Source: a bacterium (GTDB lineage Bacteria > SZUA-182 > DTGQ01). Taken from it: a stretch of 52,752 nt of DNA. The position numbers were made by a program, and so were the translations under genes. The notes under the pieces are model-generated. The model ran no database searches. It worked only from the letters and a program-made list of their open reading frames with translations, and was not told the DNA's origin. Shown here in pieces: positions 25,024-34,202 of the stretch (position 1 is its first letter; each line of letters starts with the position of its first letter). The stretch spans positions 1-52,752 of the forward strand of contig JAILZY010000018.1 of the NCBI GenBank assembly GCA_023512255.1, written 5' to 3'.

Positions 25024-25078
25024 GTAGTATTATATTTTTGTAGTATTATATTTTTTATGTCCCTGGCAGTATTATAAT
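25024..25078. repeat. AT-rich AGTATTATA repeats
   Basis: AGTATTATA occurs three times between about 25026 and 25078, twice after CCCTGGTAG or CCCTGGCAG, a decayed tandem repeat between the terminator and the convergent phospholipase-like gene. No function is evident. Confidence 0.5.
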
Positions 25079-25097
25079 GTGGTCAGATGCTGGTGAA

Positions 25098-26051
25098 TCA
25101 CCACAACCGATGGCGATAAGATATGCCATGAGCTTCTAGCTGCTGGTCAACAAAACTGATTGTGGCTGAGATTTCCTGATCGAAATCCTCGGCGCAGATA
25201 GCTATCGATTTTTCGAGAGCAAATTTCATGACTGCCTTAAGGTCAGCCCCTTCAGGGAGAGCGATTCCATAAGCTGTCAAAAACTCCCCAGCTTGTTTGG
25301 CCATATACTGAGCGATCAGATCAAGGGCTAAGTTTTCGGTCTGATTGAGTGCCAGCCCATAGAGAATAATGCTGTTTCGGAATTTTTCCTCAGCATGGAA
25401 GATGCTCATCACTGCCTCAGGATAACTTCCAAAGTAGGCAGCAAAATCCTGAGCATAGGCTCTGACAAGCAGCAGAGGAAAATCAGAGCTTCTTTCTTTA
25501 GCTGCAAAGATTATCTTTCTGCCGACAAAAGGATCCTTTCGCCTGATCAGAAGATCTATCCCTCCCTCGACACTATAGTGGGCGAATTCCAAAGTTATCT
25601 CATTTGGCAGATTCAGGGCCTGATAGGCCGGCTCCTGAGCCAAGACCTCCCCTAGCAGACGCGCCTTGCTAATTACATACCCTTCGTCTTTCCCACTAGT
25701 TAGACTTTGACAGTGGGCGGTAAAATCGGCACCCCATAATTCATTGTGACTGATAAAGCCAAAGGCCAGCGCTTTTTCCGTTTGTCGTTTGGCCTCAGTC
25801 CACACTTTCATGAACTCGGAGTGAACGGCGCGAGCAGGGCCCTGATCCCAATAGAGCGCATTAAAAATATCCATGCTGATCCCGCCATAGATCTCGTTGA
25901 TATTCACTAGCCCATATCTTTTGCCAAGATCATGGTCAATAAAGGCATGGGTGGCTGTCCCCCAGGGGAAGGCCGATGAAGAAAAAAGAGTTAGGACTAA
26001 AAAAGACGTTCCCAGTGATAATTGCAGCAGAAAGATGAGTAGCCTTTTCAT
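25098..26051 (-). CDS. Exported zinc-dependent phospholipase C-like protein
   Basis: About 317 residues from the ATG at 26051, which has GAGG about 8 nt upstream; an in-frame TTG at 26138 would add an unlikely 29 residues. The signal peptide (MKRLLIFLLQLSLGTSFLVL) has its cleavage site just before the mature start FPWGTATHAFIDHDL. That Trp-Gly-xxx-His opening, the following DIFNALYW and VHSEF, and LAFGFISHNELWGADFTAH fit the zinc-dependent phospholipase C family, whose mature N-terminal Trp and His/Asp ligands bind zinc. The family contains many environmental members of unknown substrate, so lipid cleavage is a family-level inference. It is probably periplasmic or secreted and is transcribed alone. 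Confidence 0.75.
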   Translation of the reverse strand: MKRLLIFLLQLSLGTSFLVLTLFSSSAFPWGTATHAFIDHDLGKRYGLVNINEIYGGISMDIFNALYWDQGPARAVHSEFMKVWTEAKRQTEKALAFGFISHNELWGADFTAHCQSLTSGKDEGYVISKARLLGEVLAQEPAYQALNLPNEITLEFAHYSVEGGIDLLIRRKDPFVGRKIIFAAKERSSDFPLLLVRAYAQDFAAYFGSYPEAVMSIFHAEEKFRNSIILYGLALNQTENLALDLIAQYMAKQAGEFLTAYGIALPEGADLKAVMKFALEKSIAICAEDFDQEISATISFVDQQLEAHGISYRHRLW

Positions 26052-26249
26052 GGTTTTTTCCTCGTGGTTATAAAAAATGGTTATTAAAACGGCTTTGAGG
26101 CTAACTGACTTATTGAATCTTATCGGCTGAGTAGACAAAATTCTATATTTGGTCGAATTATTATTCTGATCAGCCTGACACCGACGCCTGGCTGATTATG
26201 GATGAGGTGAGATAACTACTATATTCGAGTAATTCGAGGAGAATAAATT

Positions 26250-26507
26250 ATGGCTGATAGAGATAGAAAAGTAGCAGAAAATGTGGATGGCCCCTATTAT
26301 GTGGATGAAAGCTGCATCCAGTGCGGGAATTGTGCTGAGGTTGCACCGGAGAATTTTACCCAGGGAGAGGAATTCTACTATGTCTATAAACAGCCCGAAA
26401 ATGACGAGGAGCTCGAAAACTGCCAACAAGCACTTGAGGAATGTCCGGTAGATGCCATTGGAGATGATGGGGAAGAGCTGGAAGAAGAAGAGGAGGAAGA
26501 GGAGTAG
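26250..26507 (+). CDS. Single-cluster [4Fe-4S] ferredoxin with poly-Glu tail
   Basis: An 85-residue ferredoxin with GAGGAG before the ATG. Cluster ligands are CIQCGNC (about residues 22-28) and the Cys of EECPVDAI (about 64); an extra Cys (ENCQQAL) may pair as in monocluster ferredoxins of Desulfovibrio type. The last 15 residues are nearly all Glu, making it extremely acidic. A low-potential electron carrier is expected. A PNPOx-fold gene follows 15 bp downstream, so the two are probably co-transcribed and may work together. No dedicated reductase is visible in the window. Confidence 0.92.
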   Translation: MADRDRKVAENVDGPYYVDESCIQCGNCAEVAPENFTQGEEFYYVYKQPENDEELENCQQALEECPVDAIGDDGEELEEEEEEEE

Positions 26508-26522
26508 TATTGTCGGCCACAA

Positions 26523-26963
26523 ATGAGGGAAGAGGATTTGAACCAATCACTAGATGAGGTAAAAAAATTTTTCCAGGACCACCAAACTTTTCTGCTTATT
26601 GGCACTGCTGACCGGAACGGATTACCTCACTTGGCTATGGAGATGGAAGTCCAATGGATCAAAGAGAGAACAATTCGATTTGAGAGCTGGTTTTGCCTAG
26701 CCACTATCCGAAATCTGAGTGAAAATCCCAGGGTAGCCGTAGCCGTCATTGACCAAAAGACCCATAAAGGGTATCAGCTGCTTGGCCAGATCGAATCCAT
26801 CCATGAGACTGCAATTCTCGATGGTTATGTCGCCGGGGAAATACCCGGCGAGCAAATTTTCCCTGCGCAGGCTTATCGGATTGATATAGCCATTGATAGG
26901 GTTTTACACTTTTCACCCGGGCCATGCTCTGCCCCCCTTGGCCATGACGACTTAAGCCCTTGA
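26523..26963 (+). CDS. Pyridoxamine 5'-phosphate oxidase-like (split beta-barrel flavin-binding) protein
   Basis: A 146-residue protein. The opening strand FLLIGTADRNGLPHLAMEMEV, then TIRFESWFCLATIRNLSENPRVAVAVID and YQLLGQIESI, is the usual pattern of the PNPOx-like split-barrel family, which binds FMN, F420 or heme. Which cofactor is used cannot be decided from the sequence. The start at 26523 lacks a clear ribosome-binding site and probably depends on coupling to the ferredoxin gene just upstream. Ferredoxin plus flavin-barrel neighbours suggest a small redox pair (inference). Confidence 0.8.
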   Translation: MREEDLNQSLDEVKKFFQDHQTFLLIGTADRNGLPHLAMEMEVQWIKERTIRFESWFCLATIRNLSENPRVAVAVIDQKTHKGYQLLGQIESIHETAILDGYVAGEIPGEQIFPAQAYRIDIAIDRVLHFSPGPCSAPLGHDDLSP

Positions 26964-26987
26964 TAGTCAATGGCTATGAAAATCTTC

Positions 26988-27269
26988 TTATGCTTTTTTG
27001 ACTAGCCGCAAATTGCAGGCAGCCCACACCGCCCCTTTTTTAGGTGAAAGCTCTCTGTTTGGTTTCATCAAGTTTATTGGCAAAAGCTCTCTGTCTGATT
27101 TTATAAAGCTTATCGAAGGCTTGCGATCTTTTTGAAAAATTTCATTAGCATCACTGGCATAGATAACAATAAAGAGGGTGATCATGGCTACGGCAAAAAA
27201 GGTAAGACTAAAAATTATGAAGGTAAAAATAAGCTTTTTGTCTGAGGTATTCGGTGATAATAGATGCAT
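26988..27269 (-). CDS. Small single-pass membrane protein, unknown
   Basis: A 93-residue orphan with AGGGGT upstream of the ATG. One membrane segment (about 13-36, LIFTFIIFSLTFFAVAMITLF) is followed by a basic tail with an internal duplication (KSDRELLPINL, KPNRELSPKKG), coded by a 36-bp tandem repeat at about 27047-27118. It is the second of two small minus-strand orphans and convergent with the PNPOx-like gene. I do not recognise it. Confidence 0.5.
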   Translation of the reverse strand: MHLLSPNTSDKKLIFTFIIFSLTFFAVAMITLFIVIYASDANEIFQKDRKPSISFIKSDRELLPINLMKPNRELSPKKGAVWAACNLRLVKKA

Positions 27270-27374
27270 ATTTTACCCCTAAGTTTTTAAAAAATTAAAA
27301 AGTTAATAGATTTCAACATGAAAGTTAACAATTGGAAAAGCAACTCGAATGTAAAAGTCGAATGTAGTTATAGT

Positions 27375-27689
27375 TCAGGATAAGATAATCGTGGTTGAGA
27401 GGAAGAAAGGAAAATAAATCCGGTCAGGAGAGTCGAAGTTTTTAAGATTCAGACTATAGGACGCTTCATACTTTAGCCTTTTCATGAACTGCACTATAGC
27501 TGGGGCTTGATGCCCTATCAATTTGCTGCTTAGTATTTCGAGCCCGCTTTTCCTTAACGTCAGGTTGAAATCCAAAGCCTCGTCAGGGAAAAGATGCTGG
27601 CAGTTCACATAATTGGCCATGCTAATAGCAGAGAAGAGAAGCACGGCCAAAAGCAACAAAAAAACTGCGGCTGAGGTTACATTTCGCAT
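27375..27689 (-). CDS. Small exported protein, unknown
   Basis: A 104-residue orphan. A strong hydrophobic N-terminus (VFLLLLAVLLFSAISMA) looks like a signal peptide or anchor, followed by about 80 residues without known motif (LTLRKSGLEILSSKLIG, YSLNLKNF). No good ribosome-binding site precedes the ATG, so confidence is limited. It is probably the first gene of a pair with the membrane orphan at 26988. The gap 27690-28099 to the next gene holds one inverted-repeat element and nothing else I can name. Confidence 0.45.
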   Translation of the reverse strand: MRNVTSAAVFLLLLAVLLFSAISMANYVNCQHLFPDEALDFNLTLRKSGLEILSSKLIGHQAPAIVQFMKRLKYEASYSLNLKNFDSPDRIYFPFFLSTTIILS

Positions 27690-27820
27690 ATTAGATACTG
27701 AAATAATATCTTTTACTGAAATAATACTTTTTCGAAACTGCTTAAAATTTCTGTTTCTTACAACAGATCAAGGTTTGCCTAGATAGCTAATGGTTTTAAT
27801 TGGTTGAGTTTATTAAATTA

Positions 27821-27931
27821 TTAATGATTATCTCACTAACCAAGTGCACAATTTAGGCGGACACAAGGGCTGCCCCTACAATTGATTGTTTAATTGGATC
27901 TTGTTTCGCACTTGGCGAGAAAATCATTTAA
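27821..27931. repeat. Inverted-repeat (MITE-like) element, copy D
   Basis: The left end AATGATTATCTCACTAACC followed by AAGTGC matches the reverse complement of the right end (AAATGATTTTCTCGCCAAGTGCG in effect). The interior has GGCGGACACAAGGGCTGCCC then CTACAATTGATTG. The ends relate it to the copies at 35371, 40248, 48861 and 51452; the interior is closest to the 51452 copy, but with its GC-rich core in the opposite orientation. Confidence 0.7.
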
Positions 27932-28099
27932 ACTTCAGACTATAAATTTAAGCAAATTTGATGCCGTGGGTAGAGTTAGCTACAAGTGGCTAAAATTCAA
28001 GGGCTTAAGCGGACAAGCTCCCCTCACAAGATAATTTTTTATGAAAAAAGATGCATATATATGCAGCAAAATACAAATAAATAGCCGCCTTGCTCCCTG

Positions 28100-28939
28100 C
28101 TATTCCAGAAAGGTAATTGTTCCGGTATCACCGACCTTCACCTGCAAGAGTTCAGCCGCACTGGCCTGGTGGGCAAAGAGCTCAAGATGGCCACTGCTTC
28201 CAAAAATAGCGCCGACCAGACAGCCTGGCTGCTCCCGCAGGGCAGCATAATGTGGCTTTAGACAATCGATAACCTGGGAGGCGATTTCCAGGATAAACCG
28301 CTCTCCGCTGCCCGCCGAAAGCTGCTGGGAGAAAAACTCCTGCCCGATACTGGTAATCAGATTGCCAAAGGCATCACGGTGAATGATCTGAAATTCATAA
28401 ATTCGGCCAGCCAGGTGTCGGGGCTTTGGAACCTCAAGTTGCAGATAATCACTGATCCTGGGGCCAAAAAGATGGGGCGCAAGGCCGGTGGAAAGCCAAG
28501 CCGCAACCGGAGCAAAAATATCCCGGCCATGAAAGGTTTGACTGATGGGTAGACGAAAATACTGCTGCTCGGTCAGGTGAAATACCTGAAGGTCAGCCTG
28601 CTCCTCCTGATACGGGTATGATAAAATCCCATTATCCGGAGCGACAAAGAAATAGCGGCCTGCTTTAGCCAGAATGGGCCTCCTCTGGCTGCCGACGCCA
28701 GGGTCAACCACCGCCACATGGATGGTTCCTGCTGGAAAGTGCCGATAGGAGCTGCCGAGTAGAAAAGATGCCTCAAGAATATTATAGGCCGGCACCTGAT
28801 GGCAGAGGTCCACAATCTGCACCCTGGGATTGATGCCTAGAATGATCCCCTTCATGATGCCGACAAAGGGGTCGCGGTCGGTAAAGTCTGTGGTCAGGGT
28901 GATAATTGGGATAGTGCACCTTGTGGAAGTGTCTGACAA
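28100..28939 (-). CDS. SAM hydrolase / SAM-dependent halogenase family protein (DUF62)
   Basis: A 279-residue protein starting at TTG (28939) after a GGTGAG-type site. Family motifs are ITLTTDFTDRDPFVG (N-terminal Asp), VAVVDPGVGS, FVAPDNGILS, FHGRDIFAPVAA and the C-terminal RDAFGNLITSI. These belong to the S-adenosyl-L-methionine hydroxide adenosyltransferase family, which cleaves SAM to adenosine and methionine; the fluorinase and chlorinase are specialised members. The lack of biosynthetic neighbours favours the hydrolase. It starts 26 bp after the nitrilase-family gene and is the last gene of the secA run. The physiological role is unclear across the family. Confidence 0.9.
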   Translation of the reverse strand: MSDTSTRCTIPIITLTTDFTDRDPFVGIMKGIILGINPRVQIVDLCHQVPAYNILEASFLLGSSYRHFPAGTIHVAVVDPGVGSQRRPILAKAGRYFFVAPDNGILSYPYQEEQADLQVFHLTEQQYFRLPISQTFHGRDIFAPVAAWLSTGLAPHLFGPRISDYLQLEVPKPRHLAGRIYEFQIIHRDAFGNLITSIGQEFFSQQLSAGSGERFILEIASQVIDCLKPHYAALREQPGCLVGAIFGSSGHLELFAHQASAAELLQVKVGDTGTITFLE

Positions 28940-28964
28940 GAGCTCTCACCCCTTTGGGAAACTT

Positions 28965-29786
28965 TCATGCCTTTGGTTGAGTAATTTCGGCATAAATTTC
29001 TGGTCGGCGGGTCTTTAGAAAAGACCACCCTCGCCTAGTATCCTCAATCAGACTAAGATCAATCTCAGCCATGATGATGCCGTCATGATGGCTGCTTGGT
29101 TTCATCATCTGATTTCCATCAGGATCGATGCAAAAGGTGCGGCCATAGAAGCTTTGCTCTCCTTCTTGCCCCACCCGGTTAACCCGGAAGCAGAAGACAC
29201 CGTTAGCAATGGCGTTGGCCGAGATCATTTTCTCCCACTTTTGAAAGGAGGCAAAGGCACAGGCCGTAGGGCAAAAGATGATCTGGGCCCCTTTTAGGGC
29301 CAGAATCCTGGACCCTTCGGGGAAGAAGTTATCCCAGCACATCTGGATACCAATCGTGGCCAGTTGGGTCCGAAATACCGGAAACCCCAGATTACCTGGG
29401 GAAAAATAATAGGTTTCCTCCCACAAGGGGATTTGTGGAAGGTGATTTTTGCGATATACTCCCAGAAGAACGCCGTTTTGATCGATCACCGCGCAGCTAT
29501 TGTAGTAGGTATTATTTTCCTTTTCAAAAATCGGGGCGATGATAACCATTTGAAGCTCTTTAGCTTTACGTTTCAAGGTCTTAATCAGAGGCCCATGAAT
29601 TTCTTCAGCCAGATGAAAACTTTCCGGGCTTTTTTTTTGGGGAAACCAATGAGTATGGAATAACTCCTGAAAACAGGCCATCACCGCTCCACCCTCAGCG
29701 GCCATATCCAGCATAGACAGAGCCTTCTGAAGGTTTTGCTCCGTATCAGGATGGCACTTCATCTGAATTCCGGCAACTTTTATCAA
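28965..29786 (-). CDS. Nitrilase-superfamily carbon-nitrogen hydrolase (N-carbamoylputrescine amidase-like)
   Basis: A 273-residue C-N hydrolase starting at TTG (29786) after AAGGAGAG. The Glu-Lys-Cys triad is visible: Glu in CFQELFHTHW, Lys in VYRKNHLP, Cys in IQMCWDNFFPE. The MCWDNFFPE form and overall length are like the beta-ureidopropionase/N-carbamoylputrescine amidase branch, suggesting cleavage of an N-carbamoyl group, but no polyamine or pyrimidine genes are near. It follows secA by 33 bp and precedes the SAM hydrolase gene, probably in one transcript. Confidence 0.9.
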   Translation of the reverse strand: MIKVAGIQMKCHPDTEQNLQKALSMLDMAAEGGAVMACFQELFHTHWFPQKKSPESFHLAEEIHGPLIKTLKRKAKELQMVIIAPIFEKENNTYYNSCAVIDQNGVLLGVYRKNHLPQIPLWEETYYFSPGNLGFPVFRTQLATIGIQMCWDNFFPEGSRILALKGAQIIFCPTACAFASFQKWEKMISANAIANGVFCFRVNRVGQEGEQSFYGRTFCIDPDGNQMMKPSSHHDGIIMAEIDLSLIEDTRRGWSFLKTRRPEIYAEITQPKA

Positions 29787-29819
29787 TGATACTCTCTCCT
29801 TAAAAAACCAGTAGACTAT

Positions 29820-32495
29820 TTACTGCCCACAGCATTTTTTATATTTTTTCCCGCTCCCGCAAATGCAGGGATCATTTCGCCCTATCTTGGGCTGCTTTCT
29901 CTGGACTGGCATCTGCTTTTCACTGCCTGCGGCCCGGGCTGCCATATCAAGCTCACGCTGTACTTTCATTCTCCTGCGCCGCTCTCGCTCCTCTTCCTCA
30001 CGAACTTCCTGAAATCTGAACAGATGCTCAACCGTCTGTTCCTTGATCCGCTTAATCAGGTCGTTGAACAGCCGAAAGCCTTCTTTTTTATACTCAATCA
30101 GAGGATCCCTCTGGCCATACCCCCGCATGCCGATCCCCTCTTTGATGTGATCCATTTCCAGGAGGTGATCCTTCCATTGCAGATCGATCGACTGGAGCAT
30201 GATGATTTTTTCGACGTGGCGCATCATGGGGCTGGTGACGATTTTCTCTTTATTTTCATAATTGGTTAAAATCGCCTCAAGGAGTTGATCATATAATTTG
30301 GCCTGCGAGATATCTCCTGGCAGGTTGCTAAAATCATACCTTAGGCAAAACTGCTTAGCCAGAGCGTTGCTCAGTCCCTTGAGGTCCCAGGTATCGGGCC
30401 GGCTGTTGCGAGAGGTGTAGGCAGAGAGGCAGTCTTCCAGGCAATCTTCGATCATCTGATAAATAAGAGGCTTCAGGTCATCCTTCTCCAGCACTTGCCG
30501 CCGCTGCTGGTAGATGACCTCCCTTTGCTTATTCATCACGTCGTCATATTCCAGAAGATGCTTTCTGGCTTCGTAGTTTTTAGCTTCTACCTTCCGCTGG
30601 GCATTTTCAATCGCCTTACTGATCATGTTATGCTCAATTGGCTGGCCATCATCAATGCCCAGCTTGTTCATAACCTTGCTGATCATTTCTCCGCCAAAGA
30701 TGCGCAGCAGGTCATCTTCTAGTGATAGATAAAATCGGGAAGAGCCTGGATCGCCCTGCCGACCTGCTCGTCCGCGCAGCTGATTGTCGATCCGGCGGCT
30801 CTCGTGTCGCTCCGTACCCAGGATGTGCAGCCCGCCAAGTTCAGCCACTCCCTCGCCCAGCACGATGTCTGTCCCGCGGCCAGCCATGTTAGTGGAGATG
30901 GTTACCGCTCCCCTCTGACCTGCCTGAGCGACAATTTCCGCTTCCCTCTCATGGTGTTTGGCATTTAAGACATTGTGGGGAATGCCTTTTTTCTTGAGCA
31001 GCTCATGGAGATGCTCGGATTTTTCAATAGCAATGGTTCCCACCAGAACGGGGCGTCCAATTTTATGCAATTCTTCGATTTCTCGAATGACGGCATTGAA
31101 TTTTTCCCGCTCGGTCTTATAGATGACATCAGGGTAATTGGTTCTGCGCAAGGGTTTATTAGTAGGGATAACGATAACATCCAGATTGTAAATTTTGCGA
31201 AATTCAACCGCTTCGGTGTCAGCCGAGCCGGTCATGCCAGCCAGTTTTTCATAGAGGCGGAAATAATTTTGAAAGGTAATAGTGGCCAGAGTCTGGTTTT
31301 CCTGAGCCACAGTAACCCCTTCCTTAGCCTCAAGGGCCTGGTGCAGGCCATCACTGTAGCGTCTGCCAGGCATGAGCCGTCCGGTGAACTCATCGACGAT
31401 AATCACTTCCCCCTCTGGGGTAACCACGTAGTCCACATCTTTTTTAAACAGCTTGTGAGCCCGCAGTGCCTGCTCGAGATGATGAATAGTATCAAGATGC
31501 TTGGCCGAGATCTGGCCATCCTCCTGCTCATAAAGGTCGGGAATTCCCAGCAGCTCTTGTGCCTTTAGAATTCCCTCTTCGGTTAAGGTGACGGTTCTCT
31601 TCTCCTCGTCAATCTCATAGTCCTTATCTTGCTTTAGCCGAGGGATGATTTGATTAACTCTGATATATTCATCCGTGGTTCCCTCGCTTGGGCCTGAGAT
31701 AATCAGGGGCGTGCGGGCCTCATCAATCAGGATACTGTCAACCTCATCAACGATGGCAAAGTAATGTCCCCTCTGGACATAGTCGGAGAGGGAAAATTTC
31801 ATATTATCCCGCAGATAATCAAATCCAAATTCATTATTGGTCCCGTAGGTGATATCGCATTGGTAGGCCTTCTGACGCTCCCGGTCATTAAGGTCATGAA
31901 CAATTAGCCCCACGCTCAAGCCCAGGAATTGATATATCCCTCCCATCCATTCACTATCACGGCGGGCCAGATAATCATTAACGGTTACGATATGGACCCC
32001 CTCGCCGGTGATGGCATTCAGGCAGGCCGGAAGAGTGGCCACCAGGGTCTTCCCTTCGCCGGTAGCCATTTCAGCGATGTTTCCCTCATGGAGGACAATT
32101 CCTCCCATGAGCTGAACATCGAAATGCCGCATATTAAGAACCCGTTTGGCGGCCTCGCGGGTTACGGCGAAGGATTCGCAAAGGAGCTCATCCAGAATCT
32201 GTCTTCTCATTCTGGCTATAGCCTTATGAATTCTTTCAGATTCTACCTTGTCTTTCAGATCAAGAGGGTTTAGTTGAGCTATGCGCTGATCATCAATCCC
32301 TTCCGCAGCCTTCATCTGCTGCATCTTCTCTTGATATATTTGCTTGAACTTATCGGTTTTGGCTCTAAGCTCAGCATCGGTCAGGCGGCTCATCTGGGGC
32401 TCGAGGGCGTTGATCCGCTCTACAAATGTAGACAGCCGCTTTAGTTCTCGTTGATTTTTGCTCCCGATAATCTTAGTCAATAAACTTTGAAGCAT
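29820..32495 (-). CDS. secA: SecA preprotein translocase ATPase
   Basis: An 891-residue motor ATPase of the Sec export pathway, full length. Visible: Walker [31 protein letters not shown] (motif II), the preprotein cross-linking domain, [33 protein letters not shown] (motif VI), the helical scaffold, and a C-terminal zinc-binding SEC-C tail ([14 protein letters not shown]) for SecB or ribosome contact. It is essential in bacteria. An M23 peptidase gene lies upstream and amidase genes downstream on the same strand. Confidence 0.98.
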   Translation of the reverse strand: MLQSLLTKIIGSKNQRELKRLSTFVERINALEPQMSRLTDAELRAKTDKFKQIYQEKMQQMKAAEGIDDQRIAQLNPLDLKDKVESERIHKAIARMRRQILDELLCESFAVTREAAKRVLNMRHFDVQLMGGIVLHEGNIAEMATGEGKTLVATLPACLNAITGEGVHIVTVNDYLARRDSEWMGGIYQFLGLSVGLIVHDLNDRERQKAYQCDITYGTNNEFGFDYLRDNMKFSLSDYVQRGHYFAIVDEVDSILIDEARTPLIISGPSEGTTDEYIRVNQIIPRLKQDKDYEIDEEKRTVTLTEEGILKAQELLGIPDLYEQEDGQISAKHLDTIHHLEQALRAHKLFKKDVDYVVTPEGEVIIVDEFTGRLMPGRRYSDGLHQALEAKEGVTVAQENQTLATITFQNYFRLYEKLAGMTGSADTEAVEFRKIYNLDVIVIPTNKPLRRTNYPDVIYKTEREKFNAVIREIEELHKIGRPVLVGTIAIEKSEHLHELLKKKGIPHNVLNAKHHEREAEIVAQAGQRGAVTISTNMAGRGTDIVLGEGVAELGGLHILGTERHESRRIDNQLRGRAGRQGDPGSSRFYLSLEDDLLRIFGGEMISKVMNKLGIDDGQPIEHNMISKAIENAQRKVEAKNYEARKHLLEYDDVMNKQREVIYQQRRQVLEKDDLKPLIYQMIEDCLEDCLSAYTSRNSRPDTWDLKGLSNALAKQFCLRYDFSNLPGDISQAKLYDQLLEAILTNYENKEKIVTSPMMRHVEKIIMLQSIDLQWKDHLLEMDHIKEGIGMRGYGQRDPLIEYKKEGFRLFNDLIKRIKEQTVEHLFRFQEVREEEERERRRRMKVQRELDMAARAAGSEKQMPVQRKQPKIGRNDPCICGSGKKYKKCCGQ

Positions 32496-32544
32496 AATAC
32501 GTAGTCCTTATTTTTCCAGCCTAATTTTTATTTCCCGTCTAAAG

Positions 32545-32639
32545 GTTTATCTCCCGTGTAAAGGGCCTTGACTGACCAATATAATTATATGGCCGGCGGA
32601 GGCCCCAACACCCTAGTTTATCTCCCGTGTGAAGGGCCT
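32545..32639. repeat. Direct repeats TTTATCTCCCGTGTAAAGG in the secA upstream gap
   Basis: GTTTATCTCCCGTGTAAAGG plus GCCT (32545-32568) is repeated with one change at 32616-32639, and a degenerate third copy lies at 32527-32545. They sit in the 295-bp gap upstream of secA, where a promoter or leader is expected. The secA leader in other bacteria can carry SecM-type control, but I see no such ORF here. Confidence 0.6.
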
Positions 32640-32790
32640 CTCAGCGCCCTATTTTTGTTCTTGTTATTGCCAGGTTGTCAGATTTGCACGTTGGGAGGAG
32701 AATCCCTTGCCGTTTTTTAAACTTTGCGGGAGACACACAAAGTGCAGCTTCTGCCTCTAAGAATATAAAAAATCTTAACTATCTAAGAAC

Positions 32791-33756
32791 CTAAAAAATT
32801 TTAGCTAAAAGGTACTTTCTAGGATTGAGGCAGCGGCCATCCTTCCTGATTTCATAATGCAAGTGAGGGGCAGTGCTCCTTCCCGTGTTGCCAACATAAC
32901 CTATAAGCTGGCCGCATTCAACTCTATCGCCTGATTTTACAACATTTATCGAATTATGTCCATAGAGAGTAGAGAATCCAAAGGGATGCTGAATAATAAT
33001 CAGATTGCCATATTCTCCCCGACGACCGCTGAAGGTTACAATTCCCGCACTGACAGCATAAATCGGCGTTCCGATTCGGGCGGCGATATCAATCCCCTTA
33101 TGGAAGGCTATTCTGCCAGTAAATGGAGAGGTTCGATAACCGAAGGGTGAGCTGATCCAACCTATGGTAGGCCACGGAGAAGGCTGAAAGGTTGGCTGTT
33201 CCTTTCCTTTTTGACTTCGGATCGCATTAAGAAGCTCCTCCTGACTGCATGATTCTCCCCGGCTCCACTTGCTATATTCCTGAGCAAGCAGCGACATATC
33301 AATCTCTTCAAGATCGTCATCCGGCTTAGGTAGACGAAACGAATCAATGAACACTGAGCCTAATTCAATGGACGATTCCGCCGGGTCGTAGTCCAAATTC
33401 CAGAACATAACCTGGCGGGAAGAGGTGTTCCACTCCCCACTTAATGATCCCTGGTTGAGGCTGAAGTGAAGGGTTGTGTGCGGCGGCTGTCCTTCTGAGT
33501 CCGCACCTTCTGAGTCTGCACCTTGCGCCGGAAAATCAGACGATCTCGGCAGCAGGCTATGTTCATCTGTGAGAAGCTGGTTAGGAGTCAATGGTTCAAG
33601 AGTATTAATATTTGCCTCGGCTAGGGTCGGGGCCTCACATAGGGGAATTTTGTTAATGAAATCAAGGGAGAAGCAAAGGCCAAAGATTGGAACTAGGAAA
33701 AAAGTGGTCAAAATTGTTCTGACATTTTTTTTCAGTATCTTAATCTGCACTCTCAA
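32791..33756 (-). CDS. Exported M23 (LytM-type) metallopeptidase
   Basis: A 321-residue protein starting at TTG (33756) after GGGGGTG. A signal anchor (about 13-33) is followed by about 150 residues without domain assignment and a C-terminal M23 peptidase domain (about 205-315). Zinc-site motifs are intact: HKGIDIA (first His and Asp), then HLHYEIR near the C-terminus, with the SPFGYRTSPFTG entry strand. An active peptidoglycan endopeptidase is therefore likely. Proximity to secA is common in Gram-negative genomes. The gap upstream (33757-34202) is AT-rich with no gene seen. Confidence 0.92.
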   Translation of the reverse strand: MRVQIKILKKNVRTILTTFFLVPIFGLCFSLDFINKIPLCEAPTLAEANINTLEPLTPNQLLTDEHSLLPRSSDFPAQGADSEGADSEGQPPHTTLHFSLNQGSLSGEWNTSSRQVMFWNLDYDPAESSIELGSVFIDSFRLPKPDDDLEEIDMSLLAQEYSKWSRGESCSQEELLNAIRSQKGKEQPTFQPSPWPTIGWISSPFGYRTSPFTGRIAFHKGIDIAARIGTPIYAVSAGIVTFSGRRGEYGNLIIIQHPFGFSTLYGHNSINVVKSGDRVECGQLIGYVGNTGRSTAPHLHYEIRKDGRCLNPRKYLLAKIF

Positions 33757-33777
33757 CTTTCACCCCCCTAACTTAGC

Positions 33778-33845
33778 ACCTATCCAGAAAATTCTGAAAA
33801 TCTGCGAGAGAATGGTTACTATGGGGACACCTTTCGGATAGGTTT
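33778..33845. repeat. Long-range inverted repeat upstream of the M23 gene
   Basis: ACCTATCCAGAAA (33778-33790) is inverted at 33831-33843 (TTTCGGATAGGT) with one mismatch and about 40 bp between. It may be a hairpin or protein-binding site in the M23 upstream region. Confidence 0.4.
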
Positions 33846-34202
33846 ATAAAATAAATGGCCTGAAGTTAACTCGATCGTATCAGAACTATATCCCTCTTCT
33901 CCAAAATGACCATCTCCTTGATTCGATGACCTAGGCGGTAAAATGCCGGCACTTTTTACTTATTATGAATGCTTATGAAATTTATTCAAATTTGACCGCA
34001 GGCTCTTTGAACAATAAATCGGCTGAAATGAAAAATATCCTCTTCTCTTATTCATCGGTAATACTGAAATAATTATCGGCAGTAAATAAAATTTAATCTT
34101 AATAAAACAAAACTGAATCTTACTCTAACTGAATCTTACTCTTCAAGAGGTTTGCATGATAGAACATTTGGCAGGATTTTTCAAGGAAATCTTTCTTGCC
34201 TA

